Shown here piece by piece: positions 30,545-40,043 of a DNA stretch of 64,000 nt (position 1 is its first letter; each line of letters starts with the position of its first letter). The stretch comes from Gammaproteobacteria bacterium MOLA455 (GTDB lineage: Bacteria > Pseudomonadota > Gammaproteobacteria > Pseudomonadales > Porticoccaceae): NCBI GenBank assembly GCA_000511875.1, contig AZIN01000001.1, positions 1,185,332 to 1,249,331 of the forward strand. The letters run 5' to 3'. Under the pieces are notes generated by a model. That model did not search any database. It had not been told where the DNA came from and was given only the letters and a program-made list of their open reading frames with translations. Made by a program: the position numbers and the translations under genes.

Positions 30545-32488
30545 TTATTTCTTGTCTTCGCTCTCTTCTACTGTTTCTTCTGCTTTCTCATCTTTCACTT
30601 CTTCGAACTCAGCATCCATTGCGTCGTCGCCAGCAGCCTGTTCGCCGCCTTGCGCCTGACCAGCTTCAGCCTGTTCGGCGTAGAGCTTTTGCGCTAGAGC
30701 GGCAGAGGCTTCAGAGAGCACTTTAGTCGCAGCTTCAATGGCGTCGCTATCTTCGCCCTGAACGGCTTCCTCAACACCTTTGATAGCGGCTTCGATTGCT
30801 GTCTTCTCTTCTTCTGAAGCTTTGTCGCCAGCATCTTCAAGCGTTTTCTTAGCAGCGTGAGCTAGGCCATCAGCTGTGTTGCGAGCCTGAACCAAATCAG
30901 CGAACTTCTGATCTTCAGCGGCATTGGCTTCGGCATCTTTAACCATTGCATCGATTTCTTCATCAGAGAGACCTGAAGACGCTTTAATAATAATCGACTG
31001 CTCTTTACCAGTAGCCTTGTCTTTAGCGCCCACGTGCAGGATACCGTTGGCATCGATGTCGAAGGTCACTTCAATCTGAGGCATACCGCGTGGCGAAGGT
31101 GGTATATCAGCCAGATCAAAACGTCCCAGCGATTTGTTACCTGTAGCCTGTTTGCGCTCGCCCTGAACCACGTGAATGGTTACCGCAGTTTGGTTGTCGT
31201 CAGCGGTTGAGAAGATCTGTGATTTCTTAGTAGGAATCGTCGTGTTCTTCTCGATCACTGGCGTGGCAACACCACCCATGGTTTCAATACCCAAGCTCAG
31301 CGGCGTTACATCGAGCAACAACACGTCGGTCACATCACCAGCCAGTACCGCACCCTGCAGAGCAGCACCAACGGCAACAGCTTCGTCGGGGTTGACGTCT
31401 TTGCGTGGTTCTTTACCGAAGAACTCAGTCACTTTTTCCTGAACCTTAGGCATCCGTGTCTGACCACCAACAAGAATAATCTCGTCGATTTCGCCAACCG
31501 ATTTACCAGCATCTTTCAGGGCAATTTTCAGTGGCGCCAGTGAACGCTCAACCAGGTCTTCAACCAGCGATTCCAGCTTGGTGCGCGTGAGCTTAACAAC
31601 CAAGTGCTTAGGACCTGTTGCATCAGCAGTGATATAAGGCAGGTTCACTTCAGTTTGCTGGCTTGAAGAGAGTTCGATTTTGGCTTTTTCAGCGGCTTCT
31701 TTTAGACGCTGCATAGCCAGTGGATCACCGTGAATATCAATGCTGCTCTCACGCTTAAACTCAGCAGATAAATATTCGATCAGGCGCATATCAAAGTCTT
31801 CACCACCGAGGAACGTGTCGCCGTTGGTTGCCAGAACTTCAAATTGCTTTTCACCGTCGACGTCGGCGATTTCAATAATCGAGATATCAAAAGTACCACC
31901 ACCGAGATCGTAAACTGCAACAACCCGATCACCAGCGGTTTTATCGATGCCATAAGCCAGTGCTGCAGCTGTTGGCTCATTGATAATACGCTTGACGTCG
32001 AGACCCGCAATACGACCAGCATCTTTAGTGGCCTGACGCTGGGAGTCATTAAAGTACGCAGGAACAGTAATAACTGCCTCTGTAACTTTTTCGCCGAGAT
32101 AGTCTTCAGCGGTCTTCTTCATCTTCTTGAGAATCTCAGCAGAAACCTGTGGTGCTGCTTTGCTGTCGCCTTTGACTTCGACCCAAGCATCGCCATTGTC
32201 TGCTTTGACAATTTTGTACGGCACCATTTTGATATCTTTTTGCACAACATCATCTTCAAAGCGGCGTCCGATCAGACGCTTTACCGCATAGACAGTATTG
32301 TGTGGGTTGGTTACTGCCTGGCGCTTGGCCGACTGTCCAACTAAAATTTCGCCCTCGTCGGTGTAGGCTACAACCGATGGTGTGGTGCGGGCACCTTCTG
32401 AATTTTCTATTACTTTGGGTTTATCGCCTTCAAGGACTGCAACACAAGAGTTGGTCGTTCCGAGGTCGATTCCGATAATTTTGCCCAT
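30545..32488 (-). CDS. dnaK: Chaperone DnaK (Hsp70)
   Basis: A 647-residue Hsp70: ATPase domain ([36 protein letters not shown]), linker [14 protein letters not shown], substrate domain and an acidic tail with EEVKDE. It refolds proteins with DnaJ and GrpE. A weaker heat-shock-like element (CTTGAA at 32587-32592 read leftward, then CCCACC) lies in the 138-base gap upstream, so dnaK may have its own promoter besides that of grpE. Confidence 0.98.
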   Translation of the reverse strand: MGKIIGIDLGTTNSCVAVLEGDKPKVIENSEGARTTPSVVAYTDEGEILVGQSAKRQAVTNPHNTVYAVKRLIGRRFEDDVVQKDIKMVPYKIVKADNGDAWVEVKGDSKAAPQVSAEILKKMKKTAEDYLGEKVTEAVITVPAYFNDSQRQATKDAGRIAGLDVKRIINEPTAAALAYGIDKTAGDRVVAVYDLGGGTFDISIIEIADVDGEKQFEVLATNGDTFLGGEDFDMRLIEYLSAEFKRESSIDIHGDPLAMQRLKEAAEKAKIELSSSQQTEVNLPYITADATGPKHLVVKLTRTKLESLVEDLVERSLAPLKIALKDAGKSVGEIDEIILVGGQTRMPKVQEKVTEFFGKEPRKDVNPDEAVAVGAALQGAVLAGDVTDVLLLDVTPLSLGIETMGGVATPVIEKNTTIPTKKSQIFSTADDNQTAVTIHVVQGERKQATGNKSLGRFDLADIPPSPRGMPQIEVTFDIDANGILHVGAKDKATGKEQSIIIKASSGLSDEEIDAMVKDAEANAAEDQKFADLVQARNTADGLAHAAKKTLEDAGDKASEEEKTAIEAAIKGVEEAVQGEDSDAIEAATKVLSEASAALAQKLYAEQAEAGQAQGGEQAAGDDAMDAEFEEVKDEKAEETVEESEDKK

Positions 32489-32626
32489 CAGTTATATCTC
32501 CGTTACTTTTCTGTAAAGCCTGTTGCCAGGGTTGGTCATTAATTGTTTGTGTTCTTGTTTACTCAGGTGGGTGCTAATCGCAAAAATTCAAGGGCAGAAC
32601 GATATTTTGTTCGCTGCCGACTCTGA

Positions 32627-33214
32627 TTAAGGCGCTTTAGCCACGATCACCATGGCCGGTCGAATTAGACGCCCATTTAGGGTGTAACCCTTCTGGAAAA
32701 CATCCATAACCGTATTTGGCTCGAGATCAGGATTGGGCACCATAGAAACCGCCTGATGCAGGTTGGCATCAAAGGGCTGACCCGCAGGATCGATTGGCTC
32801 AATTTTGAAACGCACCAAGACGTCGACAAAGCTCTTCAGGGTCAATTCAATTCCCTCAGCTACGGCTTTCTGGCTCTCGTCATCAGCCGAGATAGAGCCC
32901 AGAGCGCGCTCGAGATTGTCCACGACTGGCAACAGCTCTGCAGAAAATTTATCCAGGGCATATTTGTGGGCGTTCTCAACATCACGCTCCACACGGCGAC
33001 GAACATTCTGCATTTCAGCCTGAACTCTCAACACCTGATCATTGGCTTCAGCAACCTGCTGTTGCAGCTGTTCAGTCTCCGAGATCTGCTCTTCCTGCAG
33101 CAGCTCCTGCTCAATCTCTTCATTGCTCACAGATCCAGCCTGCTCGGCTTCATTAGCGCCTGAGTCGACAGCATCGTTACTATTTGGTTGATCCAGCTCT
33201 GTTTCTTTTGACAC
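32627..33214 (-). CDS. grpE: Nucleotide exchange factor GrpE
   Basis: A 195-residue protein: an acidic, disordered start, a long coiled coil (about residues 35-90) and a C-terminal beta-domain with [22 protein letters not shown]. It releases ADP from DnaK. It is the first gene of the leftward grpE-dnaK-dnaJ unit, with a textbook sigma-32 promoter 54-81 bases before its start. Confidence 0.96.
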   Translation of the reverse strand: MSKETELDQPNSNDAVDSGANEAEQAGSVSNEEIEQELLQEEQISETEQLQQQVAEANDQVLRVQAEMQNVRRRVERDVENAHKYALDKFSAELLPVVDNLERALGSISADDESQKAVAEGIELTLKSFVDVLVRFKIEPIDPAGQPFDANLHQAVSMVPNPDLEPNTVMDVFQKGYTLNGRLIRPAMVIVAKAP

Positions 33215-33267
33215 ACCAATTCCTCACATCGTTGGTTATATTGGCCATTAATATTGGCTCTTCCTCA

Positions 33268-33295
33268 ATATGGGGACAAACTATTCAGTTTCAAG
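33268..33295 (-). promoter_or_regulatory. Sigma-32 heat-shock promoter of grpE-dnaK-dnaJ
   Basis: Read leftward: CTTGAA, 14 bases, CCCCATAT. Both boxes and the spacing match the sigma-32 consensus. It lies in the intergenic region shared with divergent recN. Confidence 0.9.
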
Positions 33296-33396
33296 CGATT
33301 GCGTAACAGCAATCTGTTCTGTATAAACCAATCAATGGTTTTATTTACGCAAAATTAACTGTGAAAAACAGCTAGTAGAAAATAGGTCTGGGAAAA

Positions 33397-35073
33397 GTGC
33401 TGCTCTCCATCCATATCAACAACTACACATTGGTCGAATCCCTCGAGATCGAATTCGCCAGTGGTACCACTGCGATTACAGGCGAGACCGGTGCTGGCAA
33501 GTCGCTGGTATTGGATGCACTGGGCATGGCACTGGGTGATCGCGCTGATACGGGTACCATCCGCCACGGCAAAGACCGCGCCGAGATTACCGCTACCTTT
33601 GATATAGCCAAAATTGATCAGGCTAAAGTCTGGCTCGACCAGCAAGACTTTGAAGTTGAAGATCAACACTGTATTTTGCGCCGCCTTTACACCACTGAGG
33701 GACGTTCTCGTGGCTATATCAATGGTCAGCCCTGCACCATGCAACAGCTGCAGGCTCTGGGCGAGATGCTCACCGATATCCATAGCCAACACGAACACCA
33801 ATCACTGTTGCGCCGCGAGACTCATCGCAGACTGCTAGATGAATACTGCGATGCGTTAGTTTTGGCAGCCGATGTAGGCGCTCACTTCAGATCATGGCAC
33901 GCAGCGGATAAGAAGCTTAAGTCGCTGCTGGAGCGCTCGGATGAATTGATCGCACGGAAAGATTTATTGAGCTTTCAGGTGGATGAGCTAAAGCAAGTGG
34001 ATGTAGAACCCGAGTCTCTAGCAAAGCTTGAAATGGAACAGCAAACACTCGCCAACGCGGAGCAGATTTTACAGGATAGTCACAGCCTGCTGGGTATCTG
34101 TGATCAGGCCGAGGGGTTTAATCTACGTGATGGCCTCAACCAAGCACTGACCATTTTGGCCGGCCTCAAACACAAGCCTGAGGCTCTCAGCAGTGCCGAA
34201 GAATTACTTCAGGGCGGCCTCATTCAGATTGAAGAAGCGACTCGTGAGATCGAAAACCATATCGACCGTTTTGAAGCTGACCCCCAACGTCTAGCCATGA
34301 TCGAAGAGCAACTCGGCCTAATCTTCCAGTTAGCCCGCAAACATCGCGTTAACGCCGACCAGCTCAGTGACACGTTAGCGACCCTAGACGCAGAGCTGCA
34401 GGGCTTAAAGGACGGTGGAGAGAGCGTAGAGGCATTACAGCAACAGCTCGACGCATTAGCGGCTGCCTATGAGGCTAAGGCGAGCAAGCTCAGCGCCAAG
34501 CGCAAGAAAGGCGCCAAAGCCATGTCGGCCGAGATCAATCAACAATTGCAAAACCTTTCCATGGAAGGCGCTGAGCTACTGGTGCAACTATCCCCCACGG
34601 GCGATGGCGAGTACCGCAGTAGCGGCCTTGAAGAAGTAGAATTTTTACTCGCCACCAACCCGGGACAGCCTCACAAAGCCTTAGCCAAGATTGCATCCGG
34701 CGGAGAGCTGTCGCGAGTCAGTCTGGCGATTCAAGTTGTGGCCGCAGCTCACTCAGATATTCCAACCTTAGTGTTTGATGAAGTAGATGTCGGCATCGGC
34801 GGCAGCACGGCGGATATTGTCGGCCAGCTACTCAAGAAACTCGGCGAACGGGGTCAGGTGATCAGCGTCACGCATCAGCCTCAGGTGGCGGCTCATGCCC
34901 ATCACCATTATCGTGCCAGCAAGATTGTCGACAACGTCAGTGCCGCGTCGTTGATGACTCCTCTCGATCAGCAGCAACGGATTGAGGAGCTGGCTAGGAT
35001 GCTAGGTGGCGCCAAAGTCACTGAGCAGACTCTTTCCCATGCGTCGGAATTGTTTAGCCTGGCATCGCGCTAG
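33397..35073 (+). CDS. recN: DNA repair protein RecN
   Basis: A 558-residue SMC-like ATPase: Walker A GETGAGKSLVLDAL, two coiled-coil arms, the signature KIASGGELSRVSLA and Walker B TLVFDEVDVGIGG. It acts in double-strand-break repair. The start is GTG at 33397 after GGGAAAA. A degenerate SOS-like half (CTGTATAAACC) lies about 75 bases upstream, but no complete LexA palindrome is visible. It is divergent from grpE. Confidence 0.95.
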   Translation: MLLSIHINNYTLVESLEIEFASGTTAITGETGAGKSLVLDALGMALGDRADTGTIRHGKDRAEITATFDIAKIDQAKVWLDQQDFEVEDQHCILRRLYTTEGRSRGYINGQPCTMQQLQALGEMLTDIHSQHEHQSLLRRETHRRLLDEYCDALVLAADVGAHFRSWHAADKKLKSLLERSDELIARKDLLSFQVDELKQVDVEPESLAKLEMEQQTLANAEQILQDSHSLLGICDQAEGFNLRDGLNQALTILAGLKHKPEALSSAEELLQGGLIQIEEATREIENHIDRFEADPQRLAMIEEQLGLIFQLARKHRVNADQLSDTLATLDAELQGLKDGGESVEALQQQLDALAAAYEAKASKLSAKRKKGAKAMSAEINQQLQNLSMEGAELLVQLSPTGDGEYRSSGLEEVEFLLATNPGQPHKALAKIASGGELSRVSLAIQVVAAAHSDIPTLVFDEVDVGIGGSTADIVGQLLKKLGERGQVISVTHQPQVAAHAHHHYRASKIVDNVSAASLMTPLDQQQRIEELARMLGGAKVTEQTLSHASELFSLASR

Positions 35074-35254
35074 GTCGAGGCGGCAAGGCCAGGGTGTGAC
35101 TAAATTGATCCGTAAAACCTCCTGCGTTACTCGCCTTATCAGACCTGGACTCTAGTGAAAATCTGTCGGCGGGAGGCGGGTTTTTAAACCAGCTTGAACA
35201 CAACCAGCGGACCGACCAGCAATGAACGGCAACTATTAAGACTAACAATAGACC

Positions 35255-35758
35255 TTAGGAATAAATCGGTCCGCCCAGATCCAGCTGGATCAGATACAGG
35301 CGCATATCAAACTCCAACTGAAAATAATCGGGCAGCATGTGTTCGCACAACTGGTAAAACGCCTTGCCATGTTCTTTTTCTTTGAGGTGCGCCAACTCGT
35401 GAACAACAATCATCGACAAAAACGCCAGCGGCGCTTTCTTGAAAACTGAGCTAATACGAATTTCATTTTTAGATTTTAGTTTGCCGCCTTGAACACGAGA
35501 CACATAACTGTGTAATCCCAAAGCGTTATTGATGACGTGAATTTTATTATCATAAACCACCTTACTGAGAGGATTCGACTTTTTCAAATACCTGTTTTTT
35601 AGCCCTAAAACATACTCACGTAATTCTTTATCGTTGGCAACGCGATGCGCTGTAGGATACTTAGCCAGCAAAAATAAACCTAAGCGATCCTGATCAATCA
35701 TTTGCTGAACTTGCGCCTGCACATTAGCGGGGTAATGGGAAATGTAGCTAGATGTCAT
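35255..35758 (-). CDS. YgjP/DUF45-type metallopeptidase
   Basis: A 167-residue protein with the zinc motif HELAHLKEKEHGKAFYQL (HExxH plus a third histidine), typical of the YgjP-like/WLM gluzincin family. It is cytoplasmic by its lack of a signal. The N-terminal half is variable. It is convergent with recN. The substrate is unknown. Confidence 0.82.
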   Translation of the reverse strand: MTSSYISHYPANVQAQVQQMIDQDRLGLFLLAKYPTAHRVANDKELREYVLGLKNRYLKKSNPLSKVVYDNKIHVINNALGLHSYVSRVQGGKLKSKNEIRISSVFKKAPLAFLSMIVVHELAHLKEKEHGKAFYQLCEHMLPDYFQLEFDMRLYLIQLDLGGPIYS

Positions 35759-35965
35759 ATCGATGAGTATGCGTCAATAAAAAGTTGATAGGCCTGTGTT
35801 GAAGAGCCGGCTTGGTGCCAATCAATTGACAGACAATCGATCGATGCCGGCGAAGATGCATAGCACCCATCGGCACTCTATCACACAATATGCCGCGCAG
35901 GTGCCCTACAAAAATGATCCATCCACAGCAAATCGACGCTCTATCAACGGACGCTTAATCGGTAA

Positions 35966-36293
35966 GGTGTAATTGACTATCTGGCGCTGATGAAGCTATT
36001 GGGTCTTACTAACCTGACCCAATTGCAATCGGGGCATCAAGGGTGGGTCGAAGCTGAGTTAAAAAGACAGTGCGGTCAGGAAGCCATTATGGTCAGAGAG
36101 CTTGGCTGTCGGGAGTCAGACGTATGTTCAAAGCTTCAAAGAGGCTTTGGGCGTGAGCGCAAAAGCGAGACCGATTGCGGCGCAAGAAGGGTTGAGTAGA
36201 GTAAGAGAACTAAGAGCCTCTTATACCTGCGGTTTTGATGCCAAAAACAGTCGGTTGAGCAGTTATAGGCGCCTTATTTTGGATGAAAACTGA
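35966..36293 (+). pseudogene. Frameshifted remnant of a REP-associated (Y1/IS200-like) transposase
   Basis: Two overlapping frames read as one broken protein tail: DYLALMKLLG and HQGWVEAELKRQCGQ in the first frame, then, after a shift near 36080, LWSESLAVGSQTYVQ, FKEALGVSAKARP and FDAKNS. This succession resembles the C-terminal part of Y1-type transposases encoded as single-copy genes in gammaproteobacteria. The catalytic N-terminal HUH domain is absent. The rest of 35759-36393 shows no gene. It lies just beyond the distal end of the integron. Confidence 0.5.
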
Positions 36294-36393
36294 ATTAAAT
36301 CAATCGGCTGGCTGAGTCCGACATTTTTTCCCTCGCGCGACTGCTGAGGTTTTAAGTGGCATTGATTCTATTCCTCCCTACAGTGATGGAGGC

Positions 36394-36475
36394 GACTAAC
36401 GCTCCAAAAAAAGGCGAGCATTAGCGAGTCCAGCCCACTTTTTTTTGTGGGCGATTTTTAATTGCCTTGTTAGCT
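36394..36475 (-). other. attC9 (distal end of the array)
   Basis: An 82-base site with outer boxes GACTAAC and GTTAGCT (plus-strand reading) and an inner stem containing CCCAC/GTGGG around a T-run. The 7-base end does not match the start of cassette 9 (GTTATCC), unlike the other cassettes. This suggests a hybrid or decayed end. The cassette 9 stop codon lies inside the box. Confidence 0.75.
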
Positions 36476-37009
36476 GCCATAGTAACCTTGATAATACGAT
36501 AAAATGTTTTCAGAAAGGTTTGATAGCTTATTAAGTGACTCACGCTCTTGAGAAGTCAGATTGACCCATACCTTCGTGCTTGGGTTTGTGAATTGCTTGG
36601 CCTCCCTAGTGCATATATTTGATAATGTCTTTACCCCTGAAAATATTTCTCTTTGGTATTTTTCTAAACCTTCGGCTTTGTTTCTAGAGTCAATTTCCAA
36701 CATTATGTTTTGCAGGGTAGCAAAATAAAACTGATTTGTTGGGCTTGATGCGTTGTATTGCATTTTTACTAATGTTCCATTGATATGGCCTAGAGTAATA
36801 TTTTCTTTCTGTTCTACGCCGAACTGAATATCTTGCAAAATTAGTTTTAATTCAAGATTTGCCCGTCTCAATATTTGTTCTTCTGCACGGTGAGCGGAAG
36901 AGCTATTTTGGATTTCTGTATATTGCCACGAGACAAATGCAACAACTACCGAGGATAAAAACCATAAAACAAACGGTTGATTTAGAACATTGAAGGATTT
37001 TTTATTCAT
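36470..37009 (-). CDS. Cassette 9: small single-helix membrane protein, unknown function
   Basis: A 179-residue protein with one N-terminal membrane helix (PFVLWFLSSVVVAFVSW, residues about 12-28) and an extracytoplasmic, mostly helical domain rich in Asn/Gln/Glu. No domain is recognised. The start lies 21 bases inside the cassette, after an AGGAAG site. Its A+T content is higher than that of the core genes around the integron, as is usual for cassettes. Confidence 0.7.
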   Translation of the reverse strand: MNKKSFNVLNQPFVLWFLSSVVVAFVSWQYTEIQNSSSAHRAEEQILRRANLELKLILQDIQFGVEQKENITLGHINGTLVKMQYNASSPTNQFYFATLQNIMLEIDSRNKAEGLEKYQREIFSGVKTLSNICTREAKQFTNPSTKVWVNLTSQERESLNKLSNLSENILSYYQGYYGS

Positions 37010-37024
37010 CGAACTTCCTTTTTC

Positions 37025-37135
37025 GGATAACGCCTAGCTTAGCTGGCGGAACGGAGTTATTTGTTTTGTGCGAACCTAGCGGAAAAGCACGAAACGAGCA
37101 ACGCAGTGGAGGTCAGATTGAGCTGATTGTTATGC
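37025..37135 (-). other. attC8
   Basis: A 111-base site bounded by GGATAAC and GTTATGC (plus-strand reading), with long internal complementary arms. It is the longest attC in the array. The stop codon of cassette 8 falls within the GTTATGC box. Confidence 0.85.
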
Positions 37136-37630
37136 AGCACGTACACGGCCAAGCGTAGTTAAAGACCATATCGTTTCACCTGTCTTGTTTTTATTGGCAC
37201 ATTGAGCTAACTCGTGTCCCACAAGTAGAGTTAGAATTTTCCACAATTCTGATTCATTTAGCCCTGTATCTTTTGCGAGACCTAAAAGTGTGCGCCATGT
37301 ATATTTCGGATCTGCAAGTGCCTTAAGGACTTTTGTTTCCTTTGAGTTAGAGATACTAACTTCATTTCCCTCGCGCTCTGGAGAGACCTCTGTTTCTTTG
37401 TCTATAACTGCTTGCACTTGCTCCTTCATTTTTGCTGAGAATCCAGCCCCGCTAAATTCAGAAATCTTATCTAAGTTAGAAAATGCTAGGCCCAAAGCTC
37501 CGGCTAGTATAGAAAGCCCCATTTCTGTAGTTTTTGTGAGATAGCCAAACCAAACCGGAACCACCAACAAAACGATAGCCGAAATTACTTTAAGGCAAAT
37601 ATTCAAATGATGCTCCAAATTTTTCATCAT
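37130..37630 (-). CDS. Cassette 8: two-helix membrane protein with C-terminal winged-helix-like domain
   Basis: About 166 residues, starting at 37630 or at the next codon (37627), immediately inside the cassette and without a clear ribosome site. Two hydrophobic helices (residues about 10-30 and 36-52) are followed by a charged linker and a C-terminal segment (TWRTLLGLAKDTGLNESELW ... IWSLTTLGR) that reads like a winged helix-turn-helix. Membrane anchors joined to a wHTH suggest a sensor or a defence accessory, but no function is established. It is adjacent to the AAA_13-HEPN cassette. Confidence 0.68.
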   Translation of the reverse strand: MMKNLEHHLNICLKVISAIVLLVVPVWFGYLTKTTEMGLSILAGALGLAFSNLDKISEFSGAGFSAKMKEQVQAVIDKETEVSPEREGNEVSISNSKETKVLKALADPKYTWRTLLGLAKDTGLNESELWKILTLLVGHELAQCANKNKTGETIWSLTTLGRVRAA

Positions 37631-37708
37631 GCATGACGCCCGGCTCACGCGCCGGTTTGGAGCCGCGAAACGGCGGAAAATCGGTCGCCGTGCAGCCGAT
37701 TGTTATGT
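37631..37708 (-). other. attC7
   Basis: A 78-base site bounded by GCATGAC (variant of GCATAAC) and GTTATGT in plus-strand reading. The inner part GGAGCCGCGAAACGGCGG closely resembles the centre of attC4, showing related cassette ends. Confidence 0.83.
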
Positions 37709-37729
37709 GCGTTTCTCACCTTGGCACTA

Positions 37730-39898
37730 CTAGCATTTAGACATGGCTTTGTAGTGGTCCAGGTAGCTCGTTTTATCAAAAACCAGCCTCAATCCCTCCT
37801 TGAAGACGTCATAGTTGAACTCCTTCATATCAATGATGTTCTGGCCAAGTGAATGTGACTCCCGATTGATATATCGGCAAAAGGCTTGGTATTTCGCATC
37901 TTGGAGTTCCGGCATCTGGAAAACGTTATTCAGGTCTTTCTTGCGAACAAAGTTGAAAAAGTACTCGACTATGTTGCGCATACAGTTTGCGATAAGTGCC
38001 GGCGGTTGAGACTGGTCATTAACTACAGACCAGTACGCTTGATAGTCATTTTGAATTTCTTCGTACTTCATCTCTTGGATGGCGCTGCCAGAAGAGGGCT
38101 TAGAAAGCCTAAACAATTTCTGTGTTTTCTCACGTCGCTCGTGATTCGGATCTGTCATCTCGTAGAAGAAGTAGAGACTATGGGTCAGGACAATAACCTG
38201 ACTGATTCGATCCCCCTTGAAGAACACCGAACGAATGAGTTGTCCGACGTTGAAGATGAATACATGAGAAAGGCTCGAAATTGGATCATCTATCACCGCG
38301 ATGCGCTGAGCGTGAGTATCCTCTGCACTAGCCTTACCCTTACACAGCTCGCAGAAGTACAAGAAGCTGATCATCATCTTCTCTCCCTCGCTTAGCGAGT
38401 GAAATGCGTCTTTAGAATCACCTGCTCTCACCACGCGATAGAGGTTGTCAGAGTGCTTCTGTACGCTGAAGTCATCTATGCCGAGGTCGATAAGACCTAC
38501 ATTGATAGCTGTGGCCGCTTGGTCAACATTCACAGTCTGTTTTTGTGCCTCCGCAATTTCACCCTTAGCCTTAACCAGCTCAGCATCAATATTTCCGACC
38601 TCTACATCTAAGTCTTTCAATTGCTGATTTGCCGACTGCCGGTCGGCATCAAACCTCGCCATTGTTTGGTCATACTGCCACCGCATCAGTTGCCAAAACT
38701 CATTGCGTAAGATTGCGAGAGCAGATTCACGGTTCTTGAGCTTGTCGTTGTACTCATCGACTTCCAAGTTGATCTGATCGATTACTGAGTTGAAATCGCT
38801 AATCAAGCCAGTCGTGTCGGACAACTTAGCTGGAACCTTTGGACTCTTCAACTTTGCTTCTATCTCGCGGGCATTAGCCTGGAGTGCGCCTACAACTAAC
38901 TGATATTTGTTGGTTATGGTGTCCTTGCGCTTTTGTGCAAATGTATGGTCGGTAAAGGAACTCAGTCTATGCAAAGGATCAAAGGAGGCTCGATACGTCT
39001 TTTGAAGTTGCGCAATCTCGCTTAACTGCTGTTCGTAGGTCACATCAAAGTACGACCTTACGCTGTCGATAAATTTCTCCGAAATCGTCGATTCCTGGCA
39101 AAAGGGGCATTGCGCGTTTGAGTCACCTACGCTCTCAGGCAAGTATGAAAGGCCTTGCTTTACCCAATCCGAATTTCCCAACTTCTCGACTAGAGCCGCA
39201 ACCTCACTATCGGTATTCCCAAGGATGGATTTACCAAACACTGGGTCCGACTCGACAGCGTGAGAGGCAAAAGACAGAGTTGCCAGACGCGGTTGAAGCT
39301 GAGTATCATCACCTTTGAGCGCTTCTACTTCCTGCTGGATTGTTTGAACGTCTTTTATTGGCTCACTGGCTGGTTTCGGAATGCCCTGGAGATGGGCAAA
39401 AAGCTTGTCTTTTTGTCCCTTCAGGCCCTCGAGACAGTACTCAAGAATGCGATCACCGCCAGCATAGGTCTGCTTGATGCTCCAAATTTTTTCTATGGCC
39501 TGATGTTTTTGCTGTGAAAATGCCTGTGTCGCCAGATCCTTTTCACTGCGCTTCTCTTGTAGAACTTTCTCAAGCTCCCCTTGCTTCTTTATCGCATCAG
39601 CTATCTTTTGTTCAGCCGCTTTGTTCTCTCTTGAAAGGCTGAAGATGCCTTGCAAACTATCCGCGACATAGAAGTTATCTCGTATGAAATTCTGGTTGTA
39701 AACGAGAACTGGAACCGATGCTGAGGTGACCTTTTTGCACAAGTTGAACGCAGAATTATTGGGCTCATAAAGGAAGTTGGAGATTGTTGATTTACCGGTA
39801 CCGTTTAGGCCGTAGATAAGATTTATTTTCTTATCCGTAACGAGCGACGTAGCTTGCTTAAAGCTCGCCACTGCATCCATGTGAATCTCGGTAATCAC
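37730..39898 (-). CDS. Cassette 7: AAA_13 ATPase with C-terminal HEPN RNase motif (PrrC/RloC-like)
   Basis: A 722-residue protein. Walker A GLNGTGKST lies at residues 30-38, a coiled-coil region with CPFC (264-267, zinc-hook-like) follows, then signature SLSEGEKM (501-508), Walker B IAVIDDPISSLS (533-544) and a His loop VLTHS. The C-terminus has R641-x3-E645 and R675-x6-H682 (RYINRESH), matching the R-E-H catalytic set of PrrC/RloC anticodon nucleases and the HEPN RX4-6H motif. By family this would cleave tRNA on phage infection. It starts with GTG after AGGAGG. No hsd restriction genes are nearby. Confidence 0.85.
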   Translation of the reverse strand: MITEIHMDAVASFKQATSLVTDKKINLIYGLNGTGKSTISNFLYEPNNSAFNLCKKVTSASVPVLVYNQNFIRDNFYVADSLQGIFSLSRENKAAEQKIADAIKKQGELEKVLQEKRSEKDLATQAFSQQKHQAIEKIWSIKQTYAGGDRILEYCLEGLKGQKDKLFAHLQGIPKPASEPIKDVQTIQQEVEALKGDDTQLQPRLATLSFASHAVESDPVFGKSILGNTDSEVAALVEKLGNSDWVKQGLSYLPESVGDSNAQCPFCQESTISEKFIDSVRSYFDVTYEQQLSEIAQLQKTYRASFDPLHRLSSFTDHTFAQKRKDTITNKYQLVVGALQANAREIEAKLKSPKVPAKLSDTTGLISDFNSVIDQINLEVDEYNDKLKNRESALAILRNEFWQLMRWQYDQTMARFDADRQSANQQLKDLDVEVGNIDAELVKAKGEIAEAQKQTVNVDQAATAINVGLIDLGIDDFSVQKHSDNLYRVVRAGDSKDAFHSLSEGEKMMISFLYFCELCKGKASAEDTHAQRIAVIDDPISSLSHVFIFNVGQLIRSVFFKGDRISQVIVLTHSLYFFYEMTDPNHERREKTQKLFRLSKPSSGSAIQEMKYEEIQNDYQAYWSVVNDQSQPPALIANCMRNIVEYFFNFVRKKDLNNVFQMPELQDAKYQAFCRYINRESHSLGQNIIDMKEFNYDVFKEGLRLVFDKTSYLDHYKAMSKC

Positions 39899-39923
39899 TT
39901 ATCGCTACCTCCTACTCCAAAGC

Positions 39924-40028
39924 ACATAGCGCCCAGCTAACCGCGCGAATGTTTGATGGAGGCTTTTTTGCGTTTCGTTGCAAAAAAGGTGACAGCGAAT
40001 ATTTGTCCGGTTGAGCCGTTTGTTATGC
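39924..40028 (-). other. attC6
   Basis: A 105-base site bounded by ACATAGC (a variant core, GCTATGT in cassette orientation) and GTTATGC. It has a strong inner stem from TTTTTTGC and GCAAAAAA. The first box deviates from GTT, which may slow recombination of the neighbouring ATPase cassette. Confidence 0.82.
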
Positions 40029-40043
40029 GATGATTCACTGAGT

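Noticed and set aside
33301-33396. LexA box for recN
   Set aside because: Only half-sites occur (CTGTATAAACC; CTGT-N5-ACAG with wrong spacing); no complete CTGT-N8-ACAG is present.
36102-36293. Separate small gene right of the integron end
   Set aside because: It is better explained as the frameshifted continuation of the transposase relic.
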